Assembly: GCA_037903475.1 (NCBI GenBank)
Contig: JBAJFG010000610.1
Span: forward strand, 496,001-560,000
DNA length: 64,000 nt
Origin: Ancylostoma caninum
Taxonomy: Eukaryota; Nematoda; Chromadorea; Rhabditida; Ancylostomatidae
Direction of reading: 5' to 3'
Both the position numbers and the translations under genes were made by a program. Below are positions 35,301 to 48,374 of the stretch, one piece after another. The notes under the pieces were generated by a model. The model was not told where the DNA came from and did no database searches. It saw nothing but the letters and a program-made list of their open reading frames with translations. Positions within the stretch are counted from its first letter, which is position 1, and every line of letters begins with the position of its first letter.

Positions 35301-38300
35301 GTCTATGATCTTTTTAGCCTGGACAGGACATCGGGTACCCTTAGGGTTAACTCGAAATTGGACCGTGAACAGTATCCCATGTGAGTTCTGTTCGTTTTCA
35401 TTTCGTTTTCTGTTCTTTTGCTTTCTTTTGCAACATCGATCATTACTGCAACGTAAACGTATTAAGCCTCCTCAGCTTCTTATAAGCGCATAGTTTTCAC
35501 AAGTTTTTTTTACCGTTGTTTTTCATCCTCAATGAAAGAATGGATCCATTGATTCCCGTTCATATAGCCATGGGCTACTGCACTTTAGGGATTCTCTATT
35601 ACCTTTTAGCTACAACATTTTGATTGCTAGCAGAGATGTGGCACATTTCTGGACGTTGTAAATAAACAGATAAATAGGAATTGAAAGGACATACATATGT
35701 ATGAAATAATTAATTAGTCAATAAGTAAGTCCTTGCCCTTATAACTACAAATAGTTTCACACTTTTCCAGCATCGAACTGAGGATTTTCGCACGAGACCG
35801 AGGCAGACCACCACTCACCTCCTCCTCGATGATCACTGTTGCTCTGACTGATGTTAATGACAATGCTCCGAAATTCGACCAAGCTTCGTACGACTTGTAC
35901 ATCGCCGAAAATTCTCCTGTCGGTAGCACAGTTGGTAGGTTTTCCATTGATAATCTCATCTGTGTTCATTTATTTACTTATACTTTTGTGGTACTCCATT
36001 AAAAACGAGAAAAAAAGCAAAAAAAAAGAAACGAAGCGAGGGAAGCTCAATCTAGATGAGAGAAACATTTCCCACTAAGCACCTACTTCTCAGTTCGTTG
36101 GTCGTAAAAATGAAATTGTACCAACACCACCTGCTTCATTCTTTTTTGGTATATTCATCCTTTGCTGGCAGAAAGTTCTGCTCCTTCTTTATTGATGCGC
36201 AAAAGTTGGTTTACTTTTCCCCTCTATACCTTGCTAAAATAATTTATCATACGATAAAAGCGAATAATTCACTATATTTTGGAGCATTTATGACAACTGA
36301 AATTATACTGGGATTCATCCTAAATATTTGAGAATTTCAGGAACTATAATGGCCACAGATCCAGACGAAGGAGAAAATGCGAAGATCCAATTCCGAATTT
36401 TCGGAGGAGCCGACGCCAAATTGTTCGACCTTGAAGTTGACGAAAATCAACCGGGAGTGGTAAGAATCCTCACCCGCGCCGAGTTCGACTACGAGGCCAA
36501 GAATAACAAGTTCTTCTTGGAAGTACAGGCCACTAGGTTTGCGATGCTGCTACCTTCCTTGTATGGTTCCGAAGACCAAGTTGTTTCTTTCCAGCGGCCA
36601 ACTGAGCTCGACGGTCGTCCTGCGAATCCACGTCTCGGATGTGAACGACAACCGGCCGATCCTCAGCGATTTCATAGTGCTGATCAATCGATTCGAGTCT
36701 GAGACATCGATAACCCAAATTGGAATGGTGCCAGCTTTGTAAGTCTACATATACTGTGACAAGTTACTCTTCTGGATCGCTAATTTGCGTGCTTCAGTGA
36801 TCCCGACCAGAATGCGACGTTGGAGTACTACATGGAGGAGAACCAGTTGCTTGCAGTGGAGAAATTCACTGGAAAGCTGGTGCTGAAGAGTCAGTGGAAG
36901 AGGAACATCGACACGCAGTTTAAGACATGCGTCTCTGGTTGGTGCTTTCCGGCTCAGTCCTGGCCATTCTGGGTTTTTATTCAAATATACGTAGAAGACT
37001 AAATTTTCTATATAAGGTTTCTGCTCTACATATTTTCGGCCAATCCTGACTTTTACAGAAAAGAAAAACTCGATTAAACTTTCGTGGTTGTCTTCGTTTC
37101 ATCCTTCTTTATCACTACTTTTTGAAAATAATTTTGTCATAATTATCTTATGCTCTTACGCCCGTAATTCTCTTTAATGTAAAAGAGATGTCATTTCTCC
37201 TGATTCGACATAATTTTTGGGCTCAGGGTTCTCTTTTGAACATGTAATGTAATAATAATACTGGGCTACAGTAGTCCAGACCCTCTCATCTCACGCACCA
37301 TTTGCGCCTTCACACTCTGACTGCCTGCGCATCCACACATTCTGCTGACATCTATGTTCTCATTCTAGATCATGCCATTGCAGTCTCCTACATGCACATC
37401 CTTCAACTCTTCTTGTTATGTTTTTTTTGTGTTCATGTATCCCTTCTTTTCAAAAAAGTGAAGTTTTTTTTTTCAAAAAAAGTAGGTAAGTCATGAAATG
37501 GATAAGACATAGACTTGTTAGGTACATAGACTTGTTTCTTAATGTGGCATCCTTGTTTAGACGGCCCCAACCGGGTTTGCGCCACCTGTCGCTTCATTCA
37601 CGTCTACCTAACCCACGATTCCCTGCGGGAAGCAGCAACGGTGTTCCTGCCGAAAATGTCGCTGGACGATTTCTGGGATCCACCGGTATTCAACAGGTTT
37701 CGGTAGGGGTTCTGACTGGCTGTATATTCTACAAGTTTTTGTGGAGACGTCAACTGTCACATAATTTTAGGCAATCACTGGCAACGCTGGACACCTGGGA
37801 GGAGCGGAATGTGTTTATAGTTGGAGCTCAGCACGTCGGCGAAGGAGTTGAGGTCAACTTGGTTGTCACCGACAGAGGACGGCTTGTGAAGTGAGTTCAG
37901 CACTTACGCGGGGCCAGCTCTCGGTAACTACATTTATGACCTAATAAAGAACTGAATAACCCAATTAAATTAGTCATCAATTCAAGGCCAGATCCAGAAA
38001 ATTCGAGCGCTTAAAAAAGCGAGAACCTTAGATCGCTTCTCATTATTTGTGGAGAGTTATGTTGCTCCTTCTATTTCGAAAATCCGAACTTTCTATTTCT
38101 TCAGGATTGAATTTTTGAAATAGAAATTATCTACTGCATTATTAAATATAGGTGTAACAATGCAATTCTCCTATTTTCCCTCGAAACAAAGGGGTCTTTC
38201 CATTGCCGAAGCTCGGCAACTTGCTTTGATGGTGATGATCAATGGAATCCAGCGATGTCCCATTTCCTCACATTACTTCAACCTCATCGCCTCAGCCTAT

Positions 38301-41300
38301 CTGATTGTCGGCATCTGCTGACGTCGAGAATTGGAGCTGCATGGCCGCTCCTTTGATTCTTTCTCTAATAACGCTCGGCAAGTGGTTTCTTCAGCAGCCG
38401 CTAACGAGGCCAGACGCATCTGTCACCTCGCCATATGATACAAGGCAAGAGATCTGGCGCGAAATTGTGTTACCATCGGGTAATGAGAAATTGAGGGAAT
38501 ATCCAGAAATTGGCTATCCATAGGGGAAATTGAAAGCATGAGGTTTTTCACCGGAAAACGCTCTGATGGAGGAAATAGACTAAGAAGAAAATCAAACACA
38601 GCGGAGCAGGTTATTTCCGCCTGGAAGCACAACATATACAACATAAAAACATTACGAAAAGAACGAAAAGTAAAAAAAAAAAGAAAAGAAGACAACGTCG
38701 GGATTTGGAAAAGTACGATGAGGCCTTTGGTCGTGTAGTGCACGGAGGAAATCACTGATGCCACTTTTAGACTTCCTAAGAAGACGGAGGTCCTTTCGTC
38801 GAAACGTGAGGTCAGTCATAAATAAACTTTTTTGCCTTCGCAAATTGGAGTGGCATACAGAACTTATCCATTGCTACGAGACAATTTTTCAAGGTTGATT
38901 GAAGGGAGAAAACAGGAAGAATTTAGTAGACACAGTGTTTACACTCGTATAACCTAAAAGCCTAAAAACTACGGTAGTTCAGTAGTTGTGTATGCTTCCT
39001 GCATTTTTATGTCCTTTACTCTACTTTACTTCACTTTATTGTTCTTATCTTTTACTCTTTTGTATCTCTTGAACTCTCTCTCTTCATGGTACGGACTATA
39101 GTTTCTTTCACATTTTAAACAATATGGGTATAAATTTACCCTGTACTAGGCTTATTTACAACCTTGTAGGCAGGCCCTGTGATGGCGTTCCGTAAAATTT
39201 CCTAATGATTCAACGTTTTATAAAATTCACTGCCCAGCTAATAATTCTTTGCTTTCCTTCTTCAACACAGGGAATTTAGTATTTTTGAGACAGTTTGAAA
39301 GAAGAGCTATTGAGGTTAGCCAACTCTATTCCATCCCCCTTGGCCCTGTTTTCTTCCTGTGTCTCTTTTAAAAACTGCTCCGTTTGTTGTGATCCTAACC
39401 CTTGGAGACACCGAACCTTCCCATGCAATTAGTCTCAATCTGTTGCCGTCGCGCAGCCGACGATCGGGTCCTCTTCGTCATAAATCCCATCGCTATTATA
39501 TCCGCCTCTTCGTGACTCAGTTTCATGTTTCGGCAACCATGCCATATGCTAGGTGTCGCATGGCAGTAGCACATTACGTTGGAGGATCAACCCTTTTGCG
39601 AGAGGGAGCATCTGCCTGGCAAGGGAAAGGATATTTGCATCACTGAAAGTGATCCCCGGGAAAAAAATTGATTGCAGGTCATGGAAAGTGGAGGATCTCT
39701 TGCGATCCGAGGTGAAGAAGATCGAACGTCTGTCGCTGATGAAGGTGGAAGTGGTGCGGGATGAGAGCTGTGCCAAGGAGCCTTGTCCATACTACCAGAA
39801 GTGCAGGCAGACGCTCAAGCACGTCGACGCAGTTGATGTGAGTTGGAGCATTTCTTAATGGTTTAAACGGCTGAACTGGGTTAATGTGTTACTATTGCAG
39901 GTCTATCAAACAGACAGTTTCATCGCCAGGACGGTGAAAACGCTGAAGACATTTGTGTGCGAGTGTCCTCCCGGATTTGCGAGTAAGCTTAGCTTTAGTG
40001 TTCCTTGGATCGGTGTGTTTGTAACTTGATTTCGTGGTACTTCATAGTCATTTGTTCATTGTCCATACAAGGAAGGGCTTCTAATCCCCAGCCAAAACTT
40101 TGAAGTCTATTGCTGCATGACAGTTTCGTTACAAAAATGCTTAGAACAAAGAAACAAAAACAAAAACAAGACAAAAACATAAAAACACGCGTATGTCTGA
40201 AAAATCAGGACAAAAATTTAGAAATTTGTTTATAGCCCACAAGAGATTCCGAAGAAAACGGAAGCAAAGTGCTATGGCTGTTGAAGAGTGATAGTTTGAT
40301 TGTGTTTCTTTGCTGCAATCTCAGGGAATGTGTGGACAAAGGGAAACTGATAGGACCAAAAGGAACTTGTCTGTTCTAACTAATGTTGACCATGTTTTTC
40401 TGGATGTAAGAAATGGAAATTGTGTTGAAAATCACGACGATTCGGTTGCGAGTAACTGTCCCTTCCTGGTTCGGGATATTTGAACACATTCTCGCATCAT
40501 TTTCTTTCTCAAGAGTGTGGGGAGTGAGGGAGGGACGGGGAAGGAGCATTGTCCATCAGAATCTGCGTCTGTGTTCAAAATGTTTGGCACTGGAATGAAA
40601 ACACAGGTCAGTGGTTGACGAGCCGCCCCAAATAAGGATGGGTTTTTACTGGATAACAAAATATCCAAACCACATCAGGGTATCCTTCAGAGAAGTTTCT
40701 TCCTACCGGATAAACTGTAAAGGATTGGATAAATGATAAATAAACGACCAAACATAGTATTGGGTGTGAACCAAGGATTTTTTAGAATTTGAAAAAAAAA
40801 CTATATATTGCGCCATAACAGTGCTGCTTGTGAAACCGCACGGCTACAACTGCGAGATCTCATTCACTGGCTTCACTGTGACCGTCTTAAGTCATCTAAG
40901 ACCAAAGAACTCTTCCGTAGCCGAATTTGTCCGGCTAATTCCCTTACACCCACTTCATCTTGACAAGCAGCAGAGGGCCGCGCGCGTAAACAGTTCGGAC
41001 GGAAGACTTCAATTAATGTCGCGTGCAATTCAAGTGTGCTGGTCACTTTGTTTGTGCAGCGCCAAGGATCGCGTCTAATTAAAGGACCAAACAGCCAATT
41101 CCAGCGAAATGTGTCGTTCCAGACGAAGGAAGATCGGTGTTAGCTAGAGGGCACACTCGTGCATTGGGTTGTCAGCGGGAAATGCTGGATTTTTTCTACC
41201 ATGACTCTGGAAAGGTCTGTATGTAATCAAGGTGTTTACATTCGTAATTACAGGTTCAATCGATTTACCCGGCCAATGCGATCTGCGCATGGATCAGTGT

Positions 41301-44300
41301 TACAGTAATCCGTGTCGCAACAACGCCACCTGTCACCCACTTGAAAATGGATACAGATGCGAGTGCAAGCCTGGATGGAGAGGTGATTTGCATACAACAT
41401 ACTGTCGAGAACTTTAACAGATTGGGGTCGGCCATAATTGGAAATGGAGTGCCTGGAGTTGATGGGCACGGACATCAGTTTAGAACTCCATTTTTTAAAC
41501 TTTTTTGTTACTTTTCTAAATAGTTGCTGTTTCAAATGTGTCATATGGAGTAAAAAGGGCGTGTGGGGTAATGTGTATGGGTGGATTCCTAGCGTTAGTT
41601 TCTGATAGTTGGTTTGCCAGATGAGACATTTGGGGAGAGGGGGGGGGGGGTAGGTAACCTCACACAAACATGTTGATAGTTGCCAGGTTAATTTTGCTAG
41701 GCTCACACGCTTACCATTGATAATCGCAGTAAGGCACCTGGGCCATAGATAGCAGGCATTCCAGGCCATAGATAGCACACATTAGCATCTCCCGAGATTC
41801 AGAGAATTTCTGTTCGTTTTAAATTACGAAAACTCTGAACATGGCCAGTTACCAGTTTTTTCTACTGACGTTGACCTATTGGTCCTCTGTAGTCGACAAA
41901 TTTGGTAGTTCCACCGTAGTAGCAGGAGGAAGGAGTGAAACTGGAAGAGGAGACTTCATGAAAGGCTTAAAGCCTTGTGTTAGTTTAGTTTCACTTCTTA
42001 GTTTTTAGGGGATCATTTTTGAAATTTACACTCAGAATTAATTTTTTAACAACGTTATTTCTGAATGGTGACACACTGGTCCTAGCGTGTCCCAGCATGC
42101 CTTGACGGGTTGCGATGGGACTTTTGTAATGCATTAACATGAACGTTATACACGTCAGAACGTGTCACAATCGCGGCAAAAGCGCTTTGCAGCTGTGCTG
42201 CGTCGCGGCCATGCCGCAAAGGGAAAATTGTTGTGACCGTTACCATAAGTGCTCTTTTTGTATTTCATTAGTGTAGGTCAAGATAGAAAAATTCAAAATC
42301 ATTACTGATAACGTTAACAAATTTTTTTAAGGTAACACAGTTTTTTAAGCAGTTACTCCGCAGAGGTTCTGATTTGGCACTCACCACTGAAGTTGGGGGT
42401 TTACCTGTGACCGGGACACTAGTACAGTTTATCATATGCTTTAGCTCATTGCCTGGGGGTTTTTGATGAGTGCCAAAATGAAGGTACATGAACTTTGAGG
42501 GTATTTGCGATTACCACGGGTGAACCCAATGATGAATCCCATTCCTGGAACGGTTTTCATCAATGACTTAACCTTGACAATGAATGCGATCGGTTGTTAA
42601 TACACCGAATCTACTACAGGTTTTCAGATGTGTTTGTACTCCAGGATTAACCACAAAGCTGAAAACATTTGTAGCCTATGGCTTTCAAAATGAAACAGAG
42701 TCTGTAATAGTCATATTTTCGAGAAACATAGTTCTGTAGCCTTTAAAGACACCTATGAGGATAATGGTACACGTGACACATTCTATCCTCGAATTTTTTA
42801 AACCCTCCTTCTCCGCGATGCTCTCTTCCTTTTCCGCGATGCTGCCGCTGACCTGCTCCTCGTGATTGGAGCATCGTCGCTTAATGACTGCAAGGCCATC
42901 AAGTCATAATTCATTCAGGCAGTTATTTAATTACTATAATGACTTAGTTAGTTATTCTGTAATTGGTCTTCAGCCGGGCTCGCCCGCCGTTCCGTCGCCA
43001 AGAAGCGGCATTCGCCATAATTAACCTATGAATAATTTCCACCCCATTCCGGTTACGCAACCGTGACTCAACCAGTTCTCCTTCGAGGAACTCGTTCAAG
43101 GATCAGCGAGAGCTCGTGGACGAGTGCTCCTGGTGCAGCCGATCTCCGCATATGATTAGATTTCCGGCGTCCATTGTGAATTATGAGATTATCAACGGCG
43201 CCAGAAATGAGTGTCCGGCGCTGAGCAGGGACCAGCGCCTTCTCACCAGCGTTGGCGTGTGTTGTTGTGGTTGCGTGTCGGGAGCTGCAATTTGTAATTG
43301 GAGTTCTGGTGAGTGAGGTGAATTAGTGCGCCTCTTAGCACGCACCACAATAGTGTTCTACTAATGCACTTTACGCACGGAAATGAACGTATGAGGACAA
43401 ATACGGCGTACAGCTATGGGAGAGTTTTCAATGAAGAACATTTGTGTCATTTCGGTAAGCAGGAAGAACTCCAAACAACTATGACGTCACCGTTATCCAC
43501 TAAATCTTTAGCCTGTTGTGGCTCAGTGATTCGCGGATAGTTCTACTAGGAAAGCCTACTTAGATTTGGGTAAACTTCCATGCTTGAGCTGTCCCCATTC
43601 CGTTCATCCAGGGTCCATGACGAATTTGTTCGGCGTGGGTTGAGTTGGACATAGGAATCCTGGTAACAATTTCCCTTATTTCTTCCAGGATTTGGGAAAA
43701 GGATCTCGGAGGGAGCACTTGTCCGACCCTTGAGCGAGGTCCACATGCTGCTCCGTCACGGATGGGACAATCAAAAAATAATCCCGGTGTTTGAACACAA
43801 AACGGGACTTCTATCATTGCATTTTGTTTTGCGTTTCTTCTCTCGTTCATGGCACATTTTCAAGCTTACTGCGCCAGTAAATAGGTATGTTAATAAGTAA
43901 ATAAATACATGCTTATATGATATGGTTGTATTTTTGTACTGAGGACATCTCAATGCCAGAAATTTAAAAAAAGTAAGTAAGTAGTAAGTAAATAAATGAA
44001 TAGATATGTAGAATTTGTCGGATGCTACGTAGGCAAACCACTACCAGCCTGTATGAAAGAGTATTCACAAGTATATACACCCTTATATACAAAGAATTTG
44101 AAATACGAGAGGTTCCCCGGAAAAATTTCACTCACTTATGAACTCTCCTTGCTCTAAAGGATGCTTAAGAAACGATCCAGGCAACTCGTTGGTTGGTGGT
44201 ACGGTTTTTATTTTTGACTGGAGTTTTCTATTCAAACATTAGAATGTGCTTTGTACAGTGTTTTAGGAACAATTTTATGCTTAAATAACCAACTACTAGC

Positions 44301-47300
44301 TGGGACTGGGTTCCAGATCTCCTGATGCTGATCTATTATATTATTATATCATCTCCTCATTGCTACTGACTGTAAACCTTTATTCATTCATTTTGCATTT
44401 CGCTTTCAAGCATCCCTATCTGGAAACTGTGCCATCAGTTATAACATGGGTACTGTCGAAAAATGCCACCAGTTTTACACTGGAAGAATCTGTTGAATCT
44501 CCATTACTAAAACGCCCAGTTCAACGATCGCTCCTCGTTCGAGTTGTACAGCGGCTACCAGGAAGGAAACATCCCATAACGGGAACTCAGCACGACCCTC
44601 CTATTTTCGTCCGCTCTCTTCCGAGTTCGCTCCCCATCTGGAAGCCAATTCCGCTGGCCCTCTTAGGGTTAATTACAGCCTATAATGATCAACACTACTC
44701 GCGCCGGAAATTGACTGAATGCATAGATTTTCGAGGAACAGATTGTGGGGCGAGGGGCTGGACGAGGTTGGGACGCATGGGTTATTCACTAGGGCATATG
44801 GGGCAAAAACAGCAGATTGTGTTGTTAAATATTGTCCCAATTAGGGATCTTCGTCCATAAATTCAAGAAAAAATTGTGGGTATTTTCAGGAGAACAATGC
44901 GAGATCGCGGTCCGTTCCTTGACATGCATCCCAGGGCACTGTAAGGGAGGATCCGTCTGCGAACTCTCCGGTGCCGAGATGGTTTGCAAGCACTGCGGCT
45001 ACGCGGCAACAGATGCGGACGAGCGCTGCAGGCTCCGTTCGCTGGGATTCGAAGGCAGAGGACTTGTGAACATCAACAAAGCGCTGAGTAGACTGGAGTG
45101 GGAACTGAGTTTCAGGTGAGAGTTGTCTTCAAATTGAGGATACCATTGTGCACGAAATCTGTAACTACGCACTGTTTTCTACAGAATAGCCACGATTTCC
45201 CGTGACGGAGTGCTGCTGTTCTCCGGCGACCGCAACTCTGATTTCGTCGAAATCTCCATCCACGATCGAGTCCTACAAGCGGAGTTCTCTCTTGGTGGGA
45301 AGCCAAAGCTGGTGCGTATGGAGAATGAGTGGAAGAATCGCGTGAACGACGGCGAATGGCATACTGTACGAGTGGCGTACTACGACAGGGTATGGTAACT
45401 GGGGCTTGAAGTGATTCAGACCTACGTAACGCACGTGCACAAAGCTTTCCCTTTAGCATCTCACAATTCTGTTGGACGAGTGTGACGCCTTCACCGCCCT
45501 ACATGCTCACGGATCTGCTCCATGCGCTGCTCAGGCTAGAATTGATCTACCAGCAAAGTGAGTCGGGATAAAACAGAAGCTTCACAGCTCTCATAATCAC
45601 TGCGCAGGATTTCTTTGACAAAGTGGTCCAATCAAAAGAAATCCCACGCTTGGCTATTTTAAACATATTGCCAAAAACATATTAATACATACCCTAAAGA
45701 GTACCGCTCCTGCAGAATCTTGAATCCGAAACCATGGATGAAACTGTTGAGGTTTCAGGAACTTGATTACTTTAAGCATAGGTGCCATTTGCATATGTTT
45801 CCTCTGCAATTTATGCTAAAATCTAAGCCTTCACGACGGTGTATCCGGTGCCGGCATGCATCATTGAGATTACCCAAGGTAAATGTGGTAATGTCCCCAA
45901 ATTAAGTTGGTAAATTTGCGGGCATTAACATGCCTACCATGGGTAATTTCAGTGCAGTGAGGCAGGAGGGTCAAATCTGGTCTTCGAGATTAATTCTGCT
46001 ACAGGATCATGAGCACATTTCATTCTCACCTACTGCAGTATGTCTAAATCTTGCAGATTTTGATGATTTCGGCTAAGTTTAGTCGAATAGACAATTTATG
46101 CCAGTTTTTCGTAGTTCATACTTTGTAGACCACCACAATTTAGCAGTTCTAGGGATGAGATGTACGTACTTATTTTTACTTTAGATTATTTTGTTTGAGT
46201 GAGTTACCCATTTTATGAGGTTTACTCTATCTGAAATGCTTACGATTCATTACGTTAGTATTAACTGACTGTGAAATTTTGAGATCGACGGCTTAGTCGC
46301 TCATCTGCGGGGAAATTTAAGTCAAAACCATAAGAAAGAAGAAGTTTGCGCCCATCTAGAATTCTATGGGTGCAGATATCCTGCTGTAGGAACCAATATC
46401 AGCCAAAATAATGACTGACTTGCAGTGGATACGTAATTTTGACACCCACTCCACAGTAATCCTCTAATCCACCCGTCGTTCCGGTACTACGTAGTTGTTT
46501 CAGCGCTTCTACTACTATAGTATTCCGCGCAGCTTCTCCATCCATGCATATCCTTCCATTCGATGCCAAGTAATTCACTCATCAAATGACCACAATGCCC
46601 CGGTTTCAATTCCAATTTATGCATTCGGACACTCTCTGCGTCTCCACAAACCGCGCACTATTTCGTGACATAGGTCCCTCGCTATATAGGCGCGTTTCCG
46701 AACCTCATCAGTTGACGTCCTTGTGTCTTCCGGCAGGGGATGTAAAAACCTTATGAGTTATTCCTATTTAGTCCATACATCAGGGATCGTCGTTGAGAAA
46801 ACTACGGATGTTCGGATATTTTACCCACAAAGGAATGTGGAAAAGTTCCGAATTCTGCCGGAAAGGAGAATTGTGTCAGTATTTCACCCTCATCTATTAG
46901 AAGTAAGGGCGTAATCCTAACGGAGGGCGGAAGAGAGTCTTACATTCTATTCCAGATCTGGATGATAGCGTGGAAGCTGTGATTTCGGCACTCCTATTTT
47001 TATAATTTTAGATGTGTTGACCTCTCAGTGCCTTGCTATCGCTTCCTGGATGTCTACAACGGGATCTTCTTGGGCGGCCGACCAAAGATGTCAGGGAAAG
47101 TGGAGCACGGCTACTCAGGTGTGTTTTTTCGTATGCAGGAGACTCTGGAAGACTGTTCAAAAAGGGCTGTAGTGCCATATTTTGGCGTCGTAGTGCTAGA
47201 ATTATGGAAATGACTGCTTCTGATCTACCAGGATTCCACTACTCAACCTTCAAATACCCAATTTCAGGGTGCATTGCAAACTTCACCCTGAACAATGAAT

Positions 47301-48301
47301 TGATCGACTTCTCCTCACTTGGAGATATGGACGTCAGAGGCACAGTCAACGAGGGCTGCAAGCATCGCAAGGATTTCTGCGCAGAAGGAGCCTGCGCTGC
47401 TAATGCGAAGTGCGCGAACCGCTGGGACGGTGCGAACTGCCGCTGTCCACACTCCAGCCATCACAAGGGGACTTGTAATGCAGGTGGGTCAGAGCTAGGA
47501 TAATCCGAAAATAAATTTCTCATTTCCATAAAATACAACAGCAAAACTAGGAATAGAAAGAGCAAGAAAGGAACGGAAAATTTTGTAGTCTTCTCGGATC
47601 AAGTCCTTGGAAATTCGTATTCTGATGATTTTTAAGGAGGAGGGGGGAACTAGTGGTCCTGCAGATAACTTTTTTGTTTCGGAAATTTAAATTTAAACAT
47701 CATTGTCAACAAAGCTTCGATGGCTTACATATCGGCGACGAAAACTATAAAACTAGTTCTCCTCTTCGAAAACAAGTTATTTTGCTCAAAAATGCATGAA
47801 CTGAAGCAATGGCGGGGTAATTTTAAAGTGTGACCCTACCCTAAATGAAAATAGATAGTACGAACTGAGATGGACCATCATCAACGATTGAATGTTGGGT
47901 TTATCGAACTTGATTCCTAACGTAATTCGTAGCTTCTTGACTCCTACTGGGCTTAAATACTTGTTCAGGATTGCAACCACATTCATAAAAAAACTCAAGC
48001 CTAAATTCCAAAAAAAAGTTGGAGTATCTGTAGTGAGATGTGCTGCTAATCATTCTTGACTCGCTACGAGATGTAATTTCCAGAAATATGCTTAGAACAA
48101 TTCTTTTATGTTTCAGAACTGACCTCATCTCACAGCCGACCTCTCACACTCACTGACGACGAGTCGTTCGTGATCTATCGCCCTCAGGACATCTCGGTGC
48201 CGTTCACACTTTCTTTCGAATTTCGCACCTCCCGTACCGACACCCAGGTCATTGTCGTCGAGTTCGAGCAAAGGAATACGTTCTACAGAGTAGAGGTACA
48301 G

Positions 48302-48374
<73 letters not shown>

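Larger units (their letters stand above)
39678..47483 (+). other. fmi-1: fmi-1 exons 23-30: EGF modules, LamG1, EGF
   Basis: Exons 39678-39837, 39901-39982, 41254-41382, 44890-45115, 45185-45389, 45457-45557, 47012-47118 and 47268-47483. First EGF closes with [10 protein letters not shown]; next is [20 protein letters not shown] with [13 protein letters not shown]; the third is [14 protein letters not shown]. LamG1 starts near [16 protein letters not shown] and ends [15 protein letters not shown]. It is followed by an EGF with [19 protein letters not shown]. The 3.5-kb intron 25 (41383-44889) and 1.45-kb intron 28 separate these modules. Confidence 0.95.

Noticed and set aside
43560..43850. 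96-codon - strand frame in intron 25
   Set aside because: Somewhat protein-like but without a recognised family; may be part of an old retroelement. Not strong enough to call.
44360..44860. 166-codon + strand frame in fmi-1 intron 25
   Set aside because: No domain, no matching splice signals, and removal by splicing is required for the fmi-1 reading frame. It is probably chance in a GC-richer block.
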